From: Gonium pectorale | Lineage: Eukaryota; Chlorophyta; Chlorophyceae; Chlamydomonadales; Volvocaceae | DNA: 64,000 nucleotides | Direction: 5' to 3' | NCBI GenBank assembly: GCA_001584585.1 | Contig: LSYV01000057.1 | Location: 359,822 to 423,821 of the forward strand | Shown here: in pieces, positions 1 to 11,052 of the stretch | Numbering within the stretch: the stretch's first letter is position 1 | Layout: each line of letters begins with the position of its first letter | Made by a program: the position numbers and the translations under genes | Notes under the pieces: generated by a model | Told to the model about the DNA's origin: nothing | The model's input: only the letters and a program-made list of their open reading frames with translations | The model's database searches: none

Positions 1-860
1 CTGCGGCGGACGGGGTACCTTCGGGGCGCTGGCGCATGTAAATTTTCGGAGCTGCGTGTTTGTGTGTGTCTAGTCTCGAAGCTGCGCTGTGGCCGTGTCG
101 GTGCGGGCAGGCGCCCGCCCGCCCCGCCTCTACCACCTATCGGCGGCGGTAGGCTCGCATGTGGTCTTATCTGCATGTGGGGCGCATGCCGCATTGCGGC
201 GGAATAGCAATGGGCGCATGCGTGCTGGCGGTCGGGTCCGCACCTGTTCAAGCACAGCGACAGCAGCAGTGACGGGCGAGGTGGTGTATGGCCGAGGTGG
301 AGGCGTGTCGGGGGTGGCGCCTCCCGACGCCACCTTCGGTGCCAATATGACGACTGCGTTGGCCCGTCGCCGGGTAGCGTGGTTGTCTGTAAGAGAAGAC
401 TATCTGCATGGGAGCTGTACAGGCGTCCTCGGATGCTGCACCCTGTGAAACCCTGTATCCTTCTTTGTCCCATCCATTCGTTGCCATTGCATTGGGTAAT
501 GTCCTGGATGAATGCAATCAAAACATCGTAGTGGCTTGGGGCGGACAGCCGCAAGAACGAGCCCAGCGCGCCTGCTTCAAATGGCAGCCTAGTGCAGGCA
601 AGGGATTCAGTGCACACCGAGGACGGCATGGGCACGAGCAACCCTGTGAGCAACTGACCGTAGTATGGAAAACTGACATGCCAACGCGCTGGTACCACAG
701 ATGTTGGGCAGTAGAAAGGGTCAGGTTTGGTGTTGCGACTGTTAGGGGTATGTGCAGTACGGCACGATACGACAACATACTTCGGAGCCAAATAGACAAC
801 ATTAAGGACGCAGCATGTGTATTTCTGGTTTCGACTAGGACTTCGACTTGAACCTAGTGA
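1..860. other. Upstream flank of first ankyrin gene
   Basis: No exon could be supported here. Open frames are short, overlap on both strands and have no splice-consistent continuation. The stretch just before 861 is presumably the promoter and 5' UTR of the ankyrin-family gene; no clear TATA box was recognised. Confidence 0.5.
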
Positions 861-2894
861 ATGGATGCCTCGGTTCTAATGCCCGACACCATGCTGGGCT
901 CGGGTACATCGCCCACACACATTTGGATACCCGGCATTGTGGAACGCATAGCCTGCTTCCTGCCGCGCAATGAGGCGGCGTGCTGCCTGCGCGTGGTGGA
1001 CAAGGCCACCGCTGCCATGCTCCAAACGCCAACGTTCACAACCGTGCGACTGTCGGAGCCGGTGCCCCACCACGCCTTCTCGTGGCGCTGGGGCCGCCCC
1101 GGCGCGATGCGCGATCTGACGATGGCGCGGCGGCGTGAGCTCCTGCGCCTGACGGCCGCCAGTGGCGACACCGCCAACCTGGCCCTAGCGGCACGCGTCG
1201 CCGGCTGTCCTCCGACCAAGGAGGTAGCCGAGGCGGCCGGCAAGTCAGGGCAGCTGGGCTCCGTTCTCCTGCTGGAGGAGCTGGGGTGCGACATGGACAA
1301 CGCGCTGCGGGGCGCGGCCGCGGGGGGGCACCTGGCGCTGTGCGAGGAGCTCGTGTGCCGGGGGTGCAGCTCCTACGAGGCGTTCGAAAGCGCTCTGGAG
1401 GCCGCGGAGGGCGGCCACCTGGCCGTCGTGGACTCCATGGTGCAGCTCTGCGCCCCGGTGATGGAGCCCGGCACGGTGTACGCGTGGTCGCTCGTGGCGC
1501 GCATCGCCACCGGCTGCGACCTGGCGACCCTGCAGCGCTTCTTCCGCGAGTGGACAATCGCGAGTGCAAACGACCAAGGCGATCAAGACGATCAAGGGAA
1601 TCAAGAGGACCAAGGTAATCAAGACGATGAAGAGGAGGACAGCAGGGAGTACGTCCTGATGTGCGCCGCCGGCAGCCCCACGCCCGACTGGCGGGCCAAG
1701 GTGGAGTGGCTCGAGGCGCAGGGCTTTGCGCGCTCCTGGCACGCCTTCTCCGCTGCGGTGGAGGAGCCAGACGCCGTGGAGCGCTTGGAGTGGCTGATCC
1801 GCCGGGGCTACCCCTGCGGCCCTGAGTTCGCCGCCGGGGCGGCGTTGGCGGGCAACGCAGACGCGGTGCTGTATGTGGCCACGCGTGCGGCGCCAGACGA
1901 TTGGGACTGCTCGGGCAGTACGGACGAAGCCGCGTGCCTGGGCCACCTGTCGGTGCTGCAGGCGCTGCACGCTGCGGGCCGGCGCTTTGACGTTTCCGGT
2001 GCCAGCCGCATGGCAGCAGGCAGCGGCCACCTGCACGTGCTGGCCTGGCTGGTGGAGGCGCTGGGCCTGGACGCGGTGCCGCTGGACGAGGAGCTGTTTG
2101 AGGCCGCGGCGGGGTCGGGCAGCGTGGAGCTGATGGCCTGGCTGCGGGAGCGCGGCTGCCCCTGGGGCGGCCGAGCGTATAAGGCTGCCGTGGAGTCGGG
2201 CTGCGAGGCGGCACTTGAGTGGCTGGCAGAGCGGGGCTGTCCCATGCCGGTGGGTTCAGTGCATTTCAAGCTGGGCTGGCTGGGGTCGGCTGGCCCGCAC
2301 GGCATGGGAAAGGGGAAATGTGCGCCGCCGCTCAAGCGATGTATGAGTTGGGCTGGGTCCAAGCCTTTCCCGCAGATGTCGTCCATTTGCAACGAAAAAA
2401 GAGAAACCTGCACAGAAAGAGGGTACGCAAACGGCGGTGATGCCACTTGGGTCCGCGGCACCCCTGTGTGCTGCCGACTTTGGTGGCTTGCTCACCAAAC
2501 CTTCACCACGTGTTGCCGCCTTTGCCTTGTGGGTTGCAAATGTAACCGTGGAGGCCTTGCTCTATCACCACTGCAGGCGGACGGAAGCCCATTTCTGAGC
2601 GCGGCCAACCACCTGGGGGCTACAGTGGGCACGGAGCTCATGGAGCGCCTCTGGCGGCTGGGCTGCCCGTGGGGCCCCGTCGGGCACGTGTTCAACGCGT
2701 GCATCGCCGGTGGCGGCGGCTTGTCCGTGCTTACGTGGCTGGCGGCGGTGGGCTGCCCCGTGGACTGGTGCGCGGCAGTGGCTGCGGCGGAGGCGGAGGC
2801 GGGCACGGGTCGCAGTGAGGAGCCCAAGCCGTTGAGGGACCGGCAGCGGGTGCTCACGTGGGTCCGCTCCGAGGCCGGCCGACGGCAGGCGTAA
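861..2894 (+). CDS. F-box-like/ankyrin-repeat protein, intact copy 1
   Basis: Member of the repeat family that fills this window; function unknown, probably protein-protein interaction. Model: exons 861-2249 and 2577-2894, 568 aa. Residues about 20-55 (IPGIVERIACFLPRNEAA) resemble an F-box helix pair, followed by a family-specific block (RLSEPVPHHAF, WRWGRPGAMRD). Ankyrin-like units of the GHLxVLxWL type lie at about 125-200 and 355-463, with a final unit in exon 2 (LGCPWGP, AAVGCPVDW). An acidic Q/D/N/E linker sits at about 237-257. The intron is inferred from paralogues: all five complete copies split directly after the CPM or CPMP motif with donor GTGGGTT. Here the 327-nt intron is a multiple of three without stops, so the unspliced frame also reads through as 677 aa. 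Family assignment is strong, the F-box call tentative. Confidence 0.8.
   Translation: MDASVLMPDTMLGSGTSPTHIWIPGIVERIACFLPRNEAACCLRVVDKATAAMLQTPTFTTVRLSEPVPHHAFSWRWGRPGAMRDLTMARRRELLRLTAASGDTANLALAARVAGCPPTKEVAEAAGKSGQLGSVLLLEELGCDMDNALRGAAAGGHLALCEELVCRGCSSYEAFESALEAAEGGHLAVVDSMVQLCAPVMEPGTVYAWSLVARIATGCDLATLQRFFREWTIASANDQGDQDDQGNQEDQGNQDDEEEDSREYVLMCAAGSPTPDWRAKVEWLEAQGFARSWHAFSAAVEEPDAVERLEWLIRRGYPCGPEFAAGAALAGNADAVLYVATRAAPDDWDCSGSTDEAACLGHLSVLQALHAAGRRFDVSGASRMAAGSGHLHVLAWLVEALGLDAVPLDEELFEAAAGSGSVELMAWLRERGCPWGGRAYKAAVESGCEAALEWLAERGCPMPVGSVHFKLGWLGSAGPHGMGKGKCAPPLKRCMSWAGSKPFPQMSSICNEKRETCTERGYANGGDATWVRGTPVCCRLWWLAHQTFTTCCRLCLVGCKCNRGGLALSPLQADGSPFLSAANHLGATVGTELMERLWRLGCPWGPVGHVFNACIAGGGGLSVLTWLAAVGCPVDWCAAVAAAEAEAGTGRSEEPKPLRDRQRVLTWVRSEAGRRQA
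1572..1640 (+). repeat. Coding minisatellite (Asp/Asn-Gln-X)n
   Basis: Six imperfect 9-nt units of the GAT-CAA-GRN type encode D/N-Q-G/D/E triplets in ankyrin copy 1. It occupies the same hinge that is acidic in the other copies and is pure poly-Asp in the copy at the right edge. Confidence 0.8.
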
Positions 2895-5442
2895 TGCGTG
2901 CCGGACCTGCACGTGGCGCGCGTTGGGGAGCAGGCACCGTCGTATAAGTGGGGACGGGTCCATGATGGCCGGCTGCGGAAGCCCTGATACATGGATGACG
3001 CCGGCTGTTGTAGCATCTGTGCGGCCGAGCCGGTTGGTCGGGGCACGGTGGACGGCCCATGCTGCGTGCGGCCCTGGGGAGGTCCTGGGGGGGAGAACTG
3101 CGGGAGAGGCGGGGCGCTTGTCCGGCGGGCGCGGAATGGAGTATGTATTGATGCACTAATGCGAGTGGATGCGAGATACAGTAGACGGTTTCCCTGCGGC
3201 AGCAATCAGGGTATGCACCCATATCGATGCGCACCACGATCAGTCGGACTGGACCACTGTATATGTACATGCTCATGCCGGTCATGCGTACCAGCGATCA
3301 GCCCGTGGAGAGCGGGAAGCTGGCTGTCGTCGTGGTCGTGGTCAATGCAGCGGAGTAGCATGCTGTGGCACAGCACTTGATTGGGCGCAATGGCTATGGG
3401 ATTGTTGGTATGGACACGGCGGCCATGCCGGATGGACGGCATGGAAGGCAGTTCGCCAAATGGCACATTGTTCAATACCCCATTCTCCATAGTTTGCACG
3501 GGACTGGCCCCTTTCCCCTTCCGGGCCCGTTCCCAGGACGACAGGCCCAAAGGTAATGAAAAAGGTCCGGCGGTGGTTAGAGCAGGAGCAGAAAGGGGTC
3601 AGAAAGGGGCCTGTCTGCCTGTGTCGTCCGCCTGCCTTGTTCGGTTCCCGGCGCCCTACTGGAAACGTCACACCTTCGGGTGTGTATGACCGTAGAGGTA
3701 GCCTCCCTGTTTCGGCTTCTACACAATTTTTTTTGTCAAGTACGATCAGTTTCGTTACGCCACGGCAAGAACCCCATGCGGCTCATGTATGGCCGTTGGC
3801 ACATTAGTGTGGTGGGATTATCAACAAACAGGCTCAACAAGTCCGGCAACTCCCTCGCATTCTGTGGGAAGCCTACGCCGATTCCAGTCCGTGGCTACAA
3901 CGCAAAACCTGCCCGCCAGGGCCTCGCCTCCGTCAAGAGGACCATACGACACATGACCGCACACAGCAACACACGCAGCCAGCACGCTGTATGTACGGGA
4001 AGCTTGCGTAAGAGGTGTATGCCAAATGGTCAGGTGCGGGTGACAGCTGTATGTGTGCTACACGTGCGGGCGCTGGCTGTCGGACACGCCAATGCACTAT
4101 GAGACGCCATACCCCCGGCGGCTATCGTAGTAGACACCACCACCGCCCGCGAGCTGCCCTGGCGTGCAGGTACACGGGAGGAAGGAAACCGACCTCCGTC
4201 ATCAGCATCAGCTGCTACACAACGCGGGTAAGATTGGAATGCCGTGCAACTCTCCCAACTTCAAACCCCTCAGGAACCCACGCGACACCACCAACCGACC
4301 TGGATGGCGCGTCACCAACGGGGACCCCCACCCACCCACCCACCCACCCACCCAACACATACACACCATCACCGTACATGGTGGGCGTTACCCACCTCAT
4401 ACGCTTGCTTCGTGGCTCTGGTCGGTCCCCACCGGCCTTTGCTCCGCACGAATATTCTTAAATTGCATTATGACAGCCCCTCGGGACCGCAGCTCACCCA
4501 ACGGCGCTCCCCGTCCGCGGGTGTGTACTCATGGCGTCGCGCCGGACCGCGCGCGGCCGCGATCTCCGCACTGCACTGCCGGTCCCGCTGTCTGGAGGAC
4601 AGGCCAGCTCAGCCCAGCTCGCCAGCCCAGCCCCGCGCCCCAGCATTAAGTTGCTGGGGGTAATGTTTGTTGGGTCAGGCGCGACAAGTACGGGCTGCCG
4701 GCTACATGGTCTTTGCTACCTACCTTAATACATGTTTGCTGCACTCCGTCACGCATAACACAACACCCACACGCGGCCCCGCTAGAGCTTCTGTCACGCC
4801 ATGCATCCAGCTCCGATAAGACAGTGCGGGCGAGCAACGCCTCCCCCGCCGCACCTACCCACTAGGCTCTGCAGCACTCAAGCTCCGCAGCGACACCAGC
4901 ATCCGCGCGTCTATCCGTAACCGTGGCCGACCTTCCATCCGATGAGCCAAAGCCCGCCCCGACGTGCACGCACACCAACACGGATGTCCGGTTCCTATTG
5001 CGATGCCCCTCACAGCCCGGCGAGCCGCGCCAACCGCCCATGTGCGTGCGCGCTAGCGGCACAGCGCCCTGAGGCTCAAGCTGCAAAGGAACGAATACAC
5101 GGATTGAATGATGCGTGCACTTGACGCCAAATGTCATTGGAATCCGTGCCGCAAGCAGTCCCCAGTGCCAGGCCCATGCAAGGCCAAGCCCAGCGCAGGC
5201 CTCCCCTGTGGCCGCCGCACGCAAATGCCGCCCTGGTGTGCGTGTCAGTCGCGCACGAGCCGTTGCGTCTGCACCTTTCAACGGCCGCAAGCCCAACAAC
5301 ACCAAACCTGGGTGCGATTGTCTTGGCCCCAAAACTAAACCAATATGCTCCACATTGTCGTCATACTACCCACACCAGAGTTCCCGGGCCCATAAGGCCC
5401 TGCGCGACGAGTGGCGGCTAGCCCCGCAGGATCGGGGCGCCC
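2895..5442. other. Spacer between convergent ankyrin copies 1 and 2
   Basis: No gene could be supported. The sequence is homologous, with indels, to the spacer at 8991-11052. Shared landmarks include ATGCCGGATGGAC (3427 and 9334 areas), CCCTACTGGAAACGTC (3655 and 9971 areas) and GCCGCAAGCAGTCCCCA (5146 and 10783 areas). Open frames present in one copy are broken in the other, which argues against coding. Confidence 0.7.
4327..4354. repeat. (CCCA)n microsatellite
   Basis: About seven CCCA units in the spacer between ankyrin copies 1 and 2. I do not see it in the homologous spacer of unit B. Confidence 0.85.
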
Positions 5443-7364
5443 CTAGCGCTGGTGCCGGCGAGCTTCAGCAGTGACCCACGCAAGTGCCCTCTGACGTTTT
5501 ACTAGTAGCTCAGCAAAGCATTTGCACGCAGGTTCCTTTGCAAGCCACCCCGCTACCGGCGTCACAGCCGCCTTGGCCTTTCCAACCGCCGTCGACCAGT
5601 CAATGGGACAGCCCGCCGCCAGTAGCCTCGACAGCACCGGAATTTGGTTCCTGTGGTTGCCTGCCTCGAAGCATTTGTTAAACACGTGCCCGGTCGGGCC
5701 CCAGGGGCAGCCCAACCACCGCAGGCACTCCAGCATGGCGAAGTCCTCCTCCTTGACCGCCTGTGCAAAACTGCAGCCGTCGTCCTGTGGAGCAGGCATG
5801 TGTACAAAATTGATGATCGAGGTAAAGTAGATGTATCAGGCAAGGGGACCGGCGATGAGCTACAGCACAAACATGCCCGGCACACAGCGCATGAGCGGAC
5901 GGAGAAGCAGAGGCCCTTGATGAACTTTGGGAAGGAGCAAACGCAGGAATGCAGTGTTGAAAGGGGCCAATAACACATGCGGAGCTGCCAGCCACCCTGG
6001 AACCCACCGGCATGGGGCAGCCTCGCTCCGCCAGCCACTCCAGCGCCGCCTCGCAGCCTGACCTGGCAGCCGCCGTGAAGGACCGGCCGTCCCAGGGGCA
6101 GCCGCGCTCCCGCAGCCAGGCCAGCCGCTCCACGCTGCCCGACTGCCCCGCGCCCTCGAACAGCTCCTCGGCCAGCTGCAACCCCAGGTCTGGCGTCTCC
6201 ACCAGCCAGGCCAGCACGTGCAGGTGGCCGTTGCGTGCGGCGGCGTAGGCCGCATTGCGCGCGCCAACACGCCGGCCCGCAGTGTGCAGCGCCTGCAGCA
6301 CGTGCAGGTGGCCCTTCTCCGCGGCTGCACACCACACACGCGCGAGGTCCTCGCCAGCCGGCCACACTTCAGCCAGGAAGAGGACTGCCGCCGTGTTGCC
6401 TGCGGCGGCAGCGGCCACGAGTGGTGCGTCGGCGCCATATCCGCCCTCAGGGCGCCTGGGGTACCTCCGCTGCGCCAGCCAGGCGAAGCGCTCCAGCGCG
6501 TCTGGCTGTTTGGCGGCTGCTGTGAAAGCATCCCAAGCTTTTGGAAACCCCTACGACTCGAGCCATTCGAGCTTGGCCCGCCAGTCGGGCGTTGGGCTGC
6601 CCGCGGCGGTGGCCACAACGAGAATTTGGACCTCCTCCAACCACTCCTCGTAGTCCTCCAGCTCCAACCACTCATCATCCGAACCAGTAAGCTGGACGAG
6701 GTAGCGCTGCAGGGCCGCCAGGTCGCAGCCCTTGGTGACGGCACACACCACATCCCATGCTTCAGGGATGCAGCGCTCACGATTGAGCAGCTCCTTGCAC
6801 CGCGGCACCATCCGCTCCAATATGTGGGTGTGGGCGGCCTCGGCGGCTGCCGTCGCGCACATTAATGGGCCGTACATGAATCCTGCCCAGCTCGTCAGCT
6901 CCTCGCACAGCGCCAGGGTGCCCCCCGATCCGGCGCCCGGCAGCATCCTGCCCGTGCCACAGCCCAGCTCCGCCAGCATCGCGCACGAGCCTAGCTGCCC
7001 CGCCTTGCCAGCAGCGTAACCGTCATCAGCCGTCAACCGACAGCGGGCAACGCGCGCCGCGAGGTCGAGGTTGTCGGTGGCGCCGCGTCAGGCACAGCAG
7101 CTCGCGCCGCCGCACCAACGTCAGCTCGCGCATCGCGCCCGGGCGGCCCCAGCGCCACGCGAAGGCGTGGCGGGGCACTGGCTCCGACAGCCGCACGGTC
7201 GTGAACGCGGGCATTCGGAGCAGCGCCGCGGTGGCCTTGTCGACCACGCGCAGGCTGCACGCCACCTCGTTTCGAGGCATGAAGTGAGCTATGCGATCTA
7301 TGATAGACAGTATCCAAATGTGGGCAGCCGTCGTTGCGGCATTGTCGCGGATCGGAGTGGCCAT
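5443..7364 (-). pseudogene. F-box-like/ankyrin copy 2, frameshift and stop
   Basis: Same family as copy 1, opposite strand. It starts like its paralogues (HIWILSIIDRIAHFMPRNE) and ends EARRHQR. Exon 1 is 6008-7364, exon 2 is 5443-5784, with a 223-nt intron at the family position (donor GTGGGTT, acceptor CCACAG). Two lesions are visible. Near 7086 eight nucleotides are missing relative to paralogues after LLCLT, shifting the frame. At 6551-6553 TAG replaces the paralogues' CAG (Gln) in WLESQGFP. Downstream frame is otherwise open, so the decay looks recent. A truncated product or a selenium- or readthrough-type rescue is not indicated. Two independent lesions make a sequencing error unlikely. 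Confidence 0.85.
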
Positions 7365-8854
7365 GACACTGTTTCAGGGATGGGCCTGCTTTTGCACACA
7401 GGTATGACGAGTAAATGTTAAGCGTAACCACCAGAAATGTCACGATTTTCTTAACCACGCGCAGTACAGCCGTGTGAAACCCCATTGCCCTACCAAAGAA
7501 ACCCTTCCGTCTGCCCCCTACCAACGGGGCTCGTCACAAACTCACACTTTACACGTTTCAACTGAGTACATACGGTCACCTGTACACGCTGAAGGATGTG
7601 CCGCACCTTCAGTTGGACCTGGCCTCAAACCGGGCTCCAGGCCACCAGCGCGGCACGGCACAGGCACAGGCACAGGCAGCTCCAGCTGTCCCCAGACGGT
7701 GCCCTGGCGCCCGGTTGACGATACACGGGTGCAGGCCCGCATCCGACCACGTACACCATTGTCTCCGAGGTACCGGTAGACGTAGGGGCGACAGGCGCCC
7801 AGGGCAGTGTTGCTGGCGGCGCTGCCCTCTCTGCTATGGCGGGTCGGGAGTCAATCGGCTCGTGTGGCCTGCAACCCCTCTCTGGGGGAGCCTGTAATCT
7901 GTATCTATCTGTATCTGCCCGTGGCGCCACCCCAACTTGTGCGCTGGGCCCCGCCGGCGTACGTAAGCCTGCGCCTCCAGCGGGCACGGCAATCAGGCCT
8001 CACGCCTCATACCGAGCTGCAGACAAGGGACTCCCCGGGATGCCCCGGGGCCAGGGTTGCCCTTGCGCGTGGCAACAGTGGGCGGGGCAGTATGTGCAGC
8101 CGAGTTTGGGTGTAACAGCCGCGGAAGGTGGGGCTGTTCGAGATCGCGGCGATGAGCTGTAGGAGGTGATGATCACTTCGAACAGTGCACTGTGTAGGCC
8201 AGCGGCGGTGTGCTGAGAACTAGTATACATAGCAGCAAGCGAGAGAGGCGTCATTGAGCCAGCATGCAACTCAACTTGCCTGGACCCAGACCCGGAACAA
8301 AGCTACTAAAACCCGGACTTCTTGGCGCTGGCGAACATGGCTTTGTTTGCAAGCTGCGGGACTGTCACTTGGCTTTGCTAGTCTCCGGGGACTGCCTCCG
8401 GCTGTGGCGGGAGACGCGGCCACATACGGACACGCGTTGTTACACCATGCACAGACCTGCATGGGAGGATTGCCGCGCTGTGATCTGCAATGCTTATCCT
8501 TCAGAATTGTGCGTGATTCGAGCAATCTTGCAGAGTGCAAGACCGTGTGGGTGCCGATCCTTGCCACGAAGCCTGCTTATGCAACTATGCAGGATGCGCC
8601 CGCCTCTGTACTCGTGTACCTCACATGTGTACCCTTACAGGCGTATGTACGAACCGCCGAATGCCACTAGCAGCCCACGCCCCTTGAATTCCTTCTTCCC
8701 GTTCAAGGGCTACGGCTCAAAAGTCCCGATGTGGCCACATCCCGACTGACTGACCCAACGCCAATGACAGCAGCCAACAAGCAAATCAGACGGCGTACAC
8801 CTCACGGTTGGGATGTGGGGGAAAGCACGCAAGCGGCGCGTGTACAGGACGATC
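7365..8854. other. Intergenic, unit A/B junction
   Basis: No convincing gene. An open frame at 8264-8749 has no recognisable domain and no splice-supported extension. The first ~100 bp matches the region upstream of copy 3; the rest lies between the two duplicated units. Confidence 0.5.
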
Positions 8855-8990
8855 TTCAACACCGTGCATCGCCGGTGGCGGCGGCTTGCCGGCGCTGATG
8901 TGGCTGGCGGCGGTGGGCTGCCCCATGGACTGGTCCGCGGCGGTGGCTGCGGCTGAGGCGGAGGTGGAGGCGGGCCGCATCGGCGTGTGC
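8855..8990 (+). pseudogene. Ankyrin-family exon-2 fragment
   Basis: About 135 bp closely matches exon 2 of copy 1 (CIAGGGG, WLAAVGCP, DWSAAVAAAEAE). There is no exon 1 upstream, and the homology to the C-terminal RVLTWVRSEAG part is lost. It is the truncated left end of duplication unit B. Confidence 0.85.
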
Positions 8991-11052
8991 GCTGCCGGAC
9001 CGCTTCGCCGGCACCAGTGGCAGGTACGTCAATGGGATGGTGTATATTGTGAGTCGACGTATGCGAGTCACGGCAGGGGTTTCCCTGCGGCAGCATTCAT
9101 GGGTGTCGTGCACATCAATTTGCCACAGGATTAGCCGGACTGGATCCATTGGTAACGAAATGCGCATGCAATCCAGCTATCAGCCCATGGCAAGCTGGGA
9201 AGGTGGCTGCCGTGTGCCGTCGTGGTTATTGCAGCGGAGAAGCGTGTACTGTGTAGGTACTTGAAACTGAAACGGTATTGTAGGACAGTACTTGGGTGCT
9301 ATGGCTATGGTTGGTATGGACACGGTGGCCATGCCGGATGGACAACGAGCTTGGCAGGTGTGTAATGGGCTCAGGATTCAATTTGCGTTGTTTCTCAACT
9401 TGCAGGCGACTGTCCTCTTTCTCCCTCCGGGCCCGTCCCCAGGACCGGTCCCGTCCAGGCCACATAACCTTCCGGCGGGGACGGAAAACCTGAGGACATG
9501 GTCCCGGGCAGTCAACTGTCCCTATGCAAAAAAAAATGCAGTGAGTGGCGTGGATAGAGAAAGGGATTGAGTAGCGTCATTTGCTTCACACATAGCCAAG
9601 TGCCTCATGGCCGCTGGCAACTCTTCTGTGATTGGGATTCTAGGATTCTAACCAGCAAGTCCACAAGCGAGTCCGTCCTCTTCACGCACGCCAGTCCCGC
9701 TCGCACGTCCACGCCAATGCCCGGCCGTGGGCTACAACGCAAGTAGACTCTGCACGCCAGGGTCTCTCCCTTTCGAGGAAAGGCCTGGACGACCATACGA
9801 CGCAGGACCACACACAGAAACCCACGCGACCAGCACGCTATGTAACAGGACAGCTTGCACGCCAAATGTTCAGGTGCATATGACACACATGCATGCCGGG
9901 GGCAGGACGAACGTCACATGCCTTGCTCTGTACCCGCCGGCCCTACTTTCCCCTTCTTTATTACCGCCCGCCCTACTGGAAACGTCGCGCCCTCGGGCGG
10001 GCGTGTACCGGTATGATCGTAGGGGCGGGCTCCCTCTTTCTCTGCAGATCTCTCTCTTTTCATCACACGTTCGTCTGCTACATACGCACGCACTGGCTGC
10101 CGGACTCGCGTAGCTATTAGACGCCACTCCCCGTGGCTACCGTAGTAGATACCACCCCCGCCAGCGAGCTGGTCTGGCGTGCCGGCACACAGGAGGAAGG
10201 AAAACGACCTCCATCATCATCACCAACTACTCATAGCGGGATAAAACTGGACCCAGGCGCACCTTTCCCAGCAGTTCCCACCCCCTCCTACAGGGCCCGG
10301 CGCAACACCACCAACGGCGGCCGCTTGAAGCTTCCCACAACACGCACACAGGCCTTGCTAGAGCGCCCATCATGCCACGCACGCCGCTCTGGCACGAAAG
10401 GGCGGTCCAGCAATGGCTCCCACGACGTAACGTACCCAACCGCCCGGCTCTGCAGGGGCAACGAACTATCAATGCCCGAGCCGACGAATCAATCTTGCTC
10501 ATTCATGGGTACCCCTCCACAAGGCTCTGCAACGACATCAGCATCCGACTCAACATACGGACCGTGGCAATGTATTAGTACCCGTGGCCCACCAGTTCGT
10601 TCGTGCCCACAACAACACGGGTGCCTGATGCCCATTGTGATGCCCCCTCGCAGTCTGGCGATCCGTGCAATCAGTCCATGCGCAGGTACCCAAGCGACAC
10701 AGCGGCCCGAGGCTGACGGCCTCAGAAGCACAGAGCAATCATACACGTTCTTGACGCTATATGTCATCGGAAGCACAGTCTGTGCCGCAAGCAGTCCCCA
10801 AGGTCAAGCCCGTGCATCGGAGCATGGCCACGCCCAGAAAGGGGCTCACCTGTGGCCGCCACAGGCATGGTGTGTGTTATGTATGCGTAGCAGTCAAAAC
10901 ACCATAGTGTGTGTGACCGTTCACGGCAGCATGACCGCAGGTCCTGCACCTCCAAACCCAGGTGCGGTTGATACATTGTCCCCAACTAAACATTGGACAA
11001 TCCCCGCCTGTTACCCCAGACCCGGAAAGCGGCTAGCAGTATCCGAATGCCC
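8991..11052. other. Spacer, unit B
   Basis: Noncoding as far as can be seen. A 307-codon open frame at 10133-11056 is not conserved in the homologous unit A spacer, so it is probably fortuitous. Confidence 0.65.

Larger units (their letters stand above)
2691..7481. repeat. Segmental duplication, unit A
   Basis: Runs from within exon 2 of ankyrin copy 1, across the spacer and all of copy 2, to about 100 bp upstream of copy 2's start (shared CAGTACAGCCGTGTGAAACC). Unit B is the direct repeat at 8855-13167. Both keep the same order and strands. Boundaries were read by eye and are approximate. Confidence 0.75.

Noticed and set aside
1036..2214. 392-codon - strand frame opposite ankyrin copy 1
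   Set aside because: Pro/Arg-rich shadow of a GC-rich gene; the + strand frame is conserved in five paralogues, this one is not.
4327..4354. CCCA repeat as telomere-like sequence
   Set aside because: The unit is not the volvocine telomere repeat TTTTAGGG and the array is short.
8264..8749. 161-codon + strand frame
   Set aside because: No motif, splice support or paralogue; composition like the surrounding noncoding DNA.
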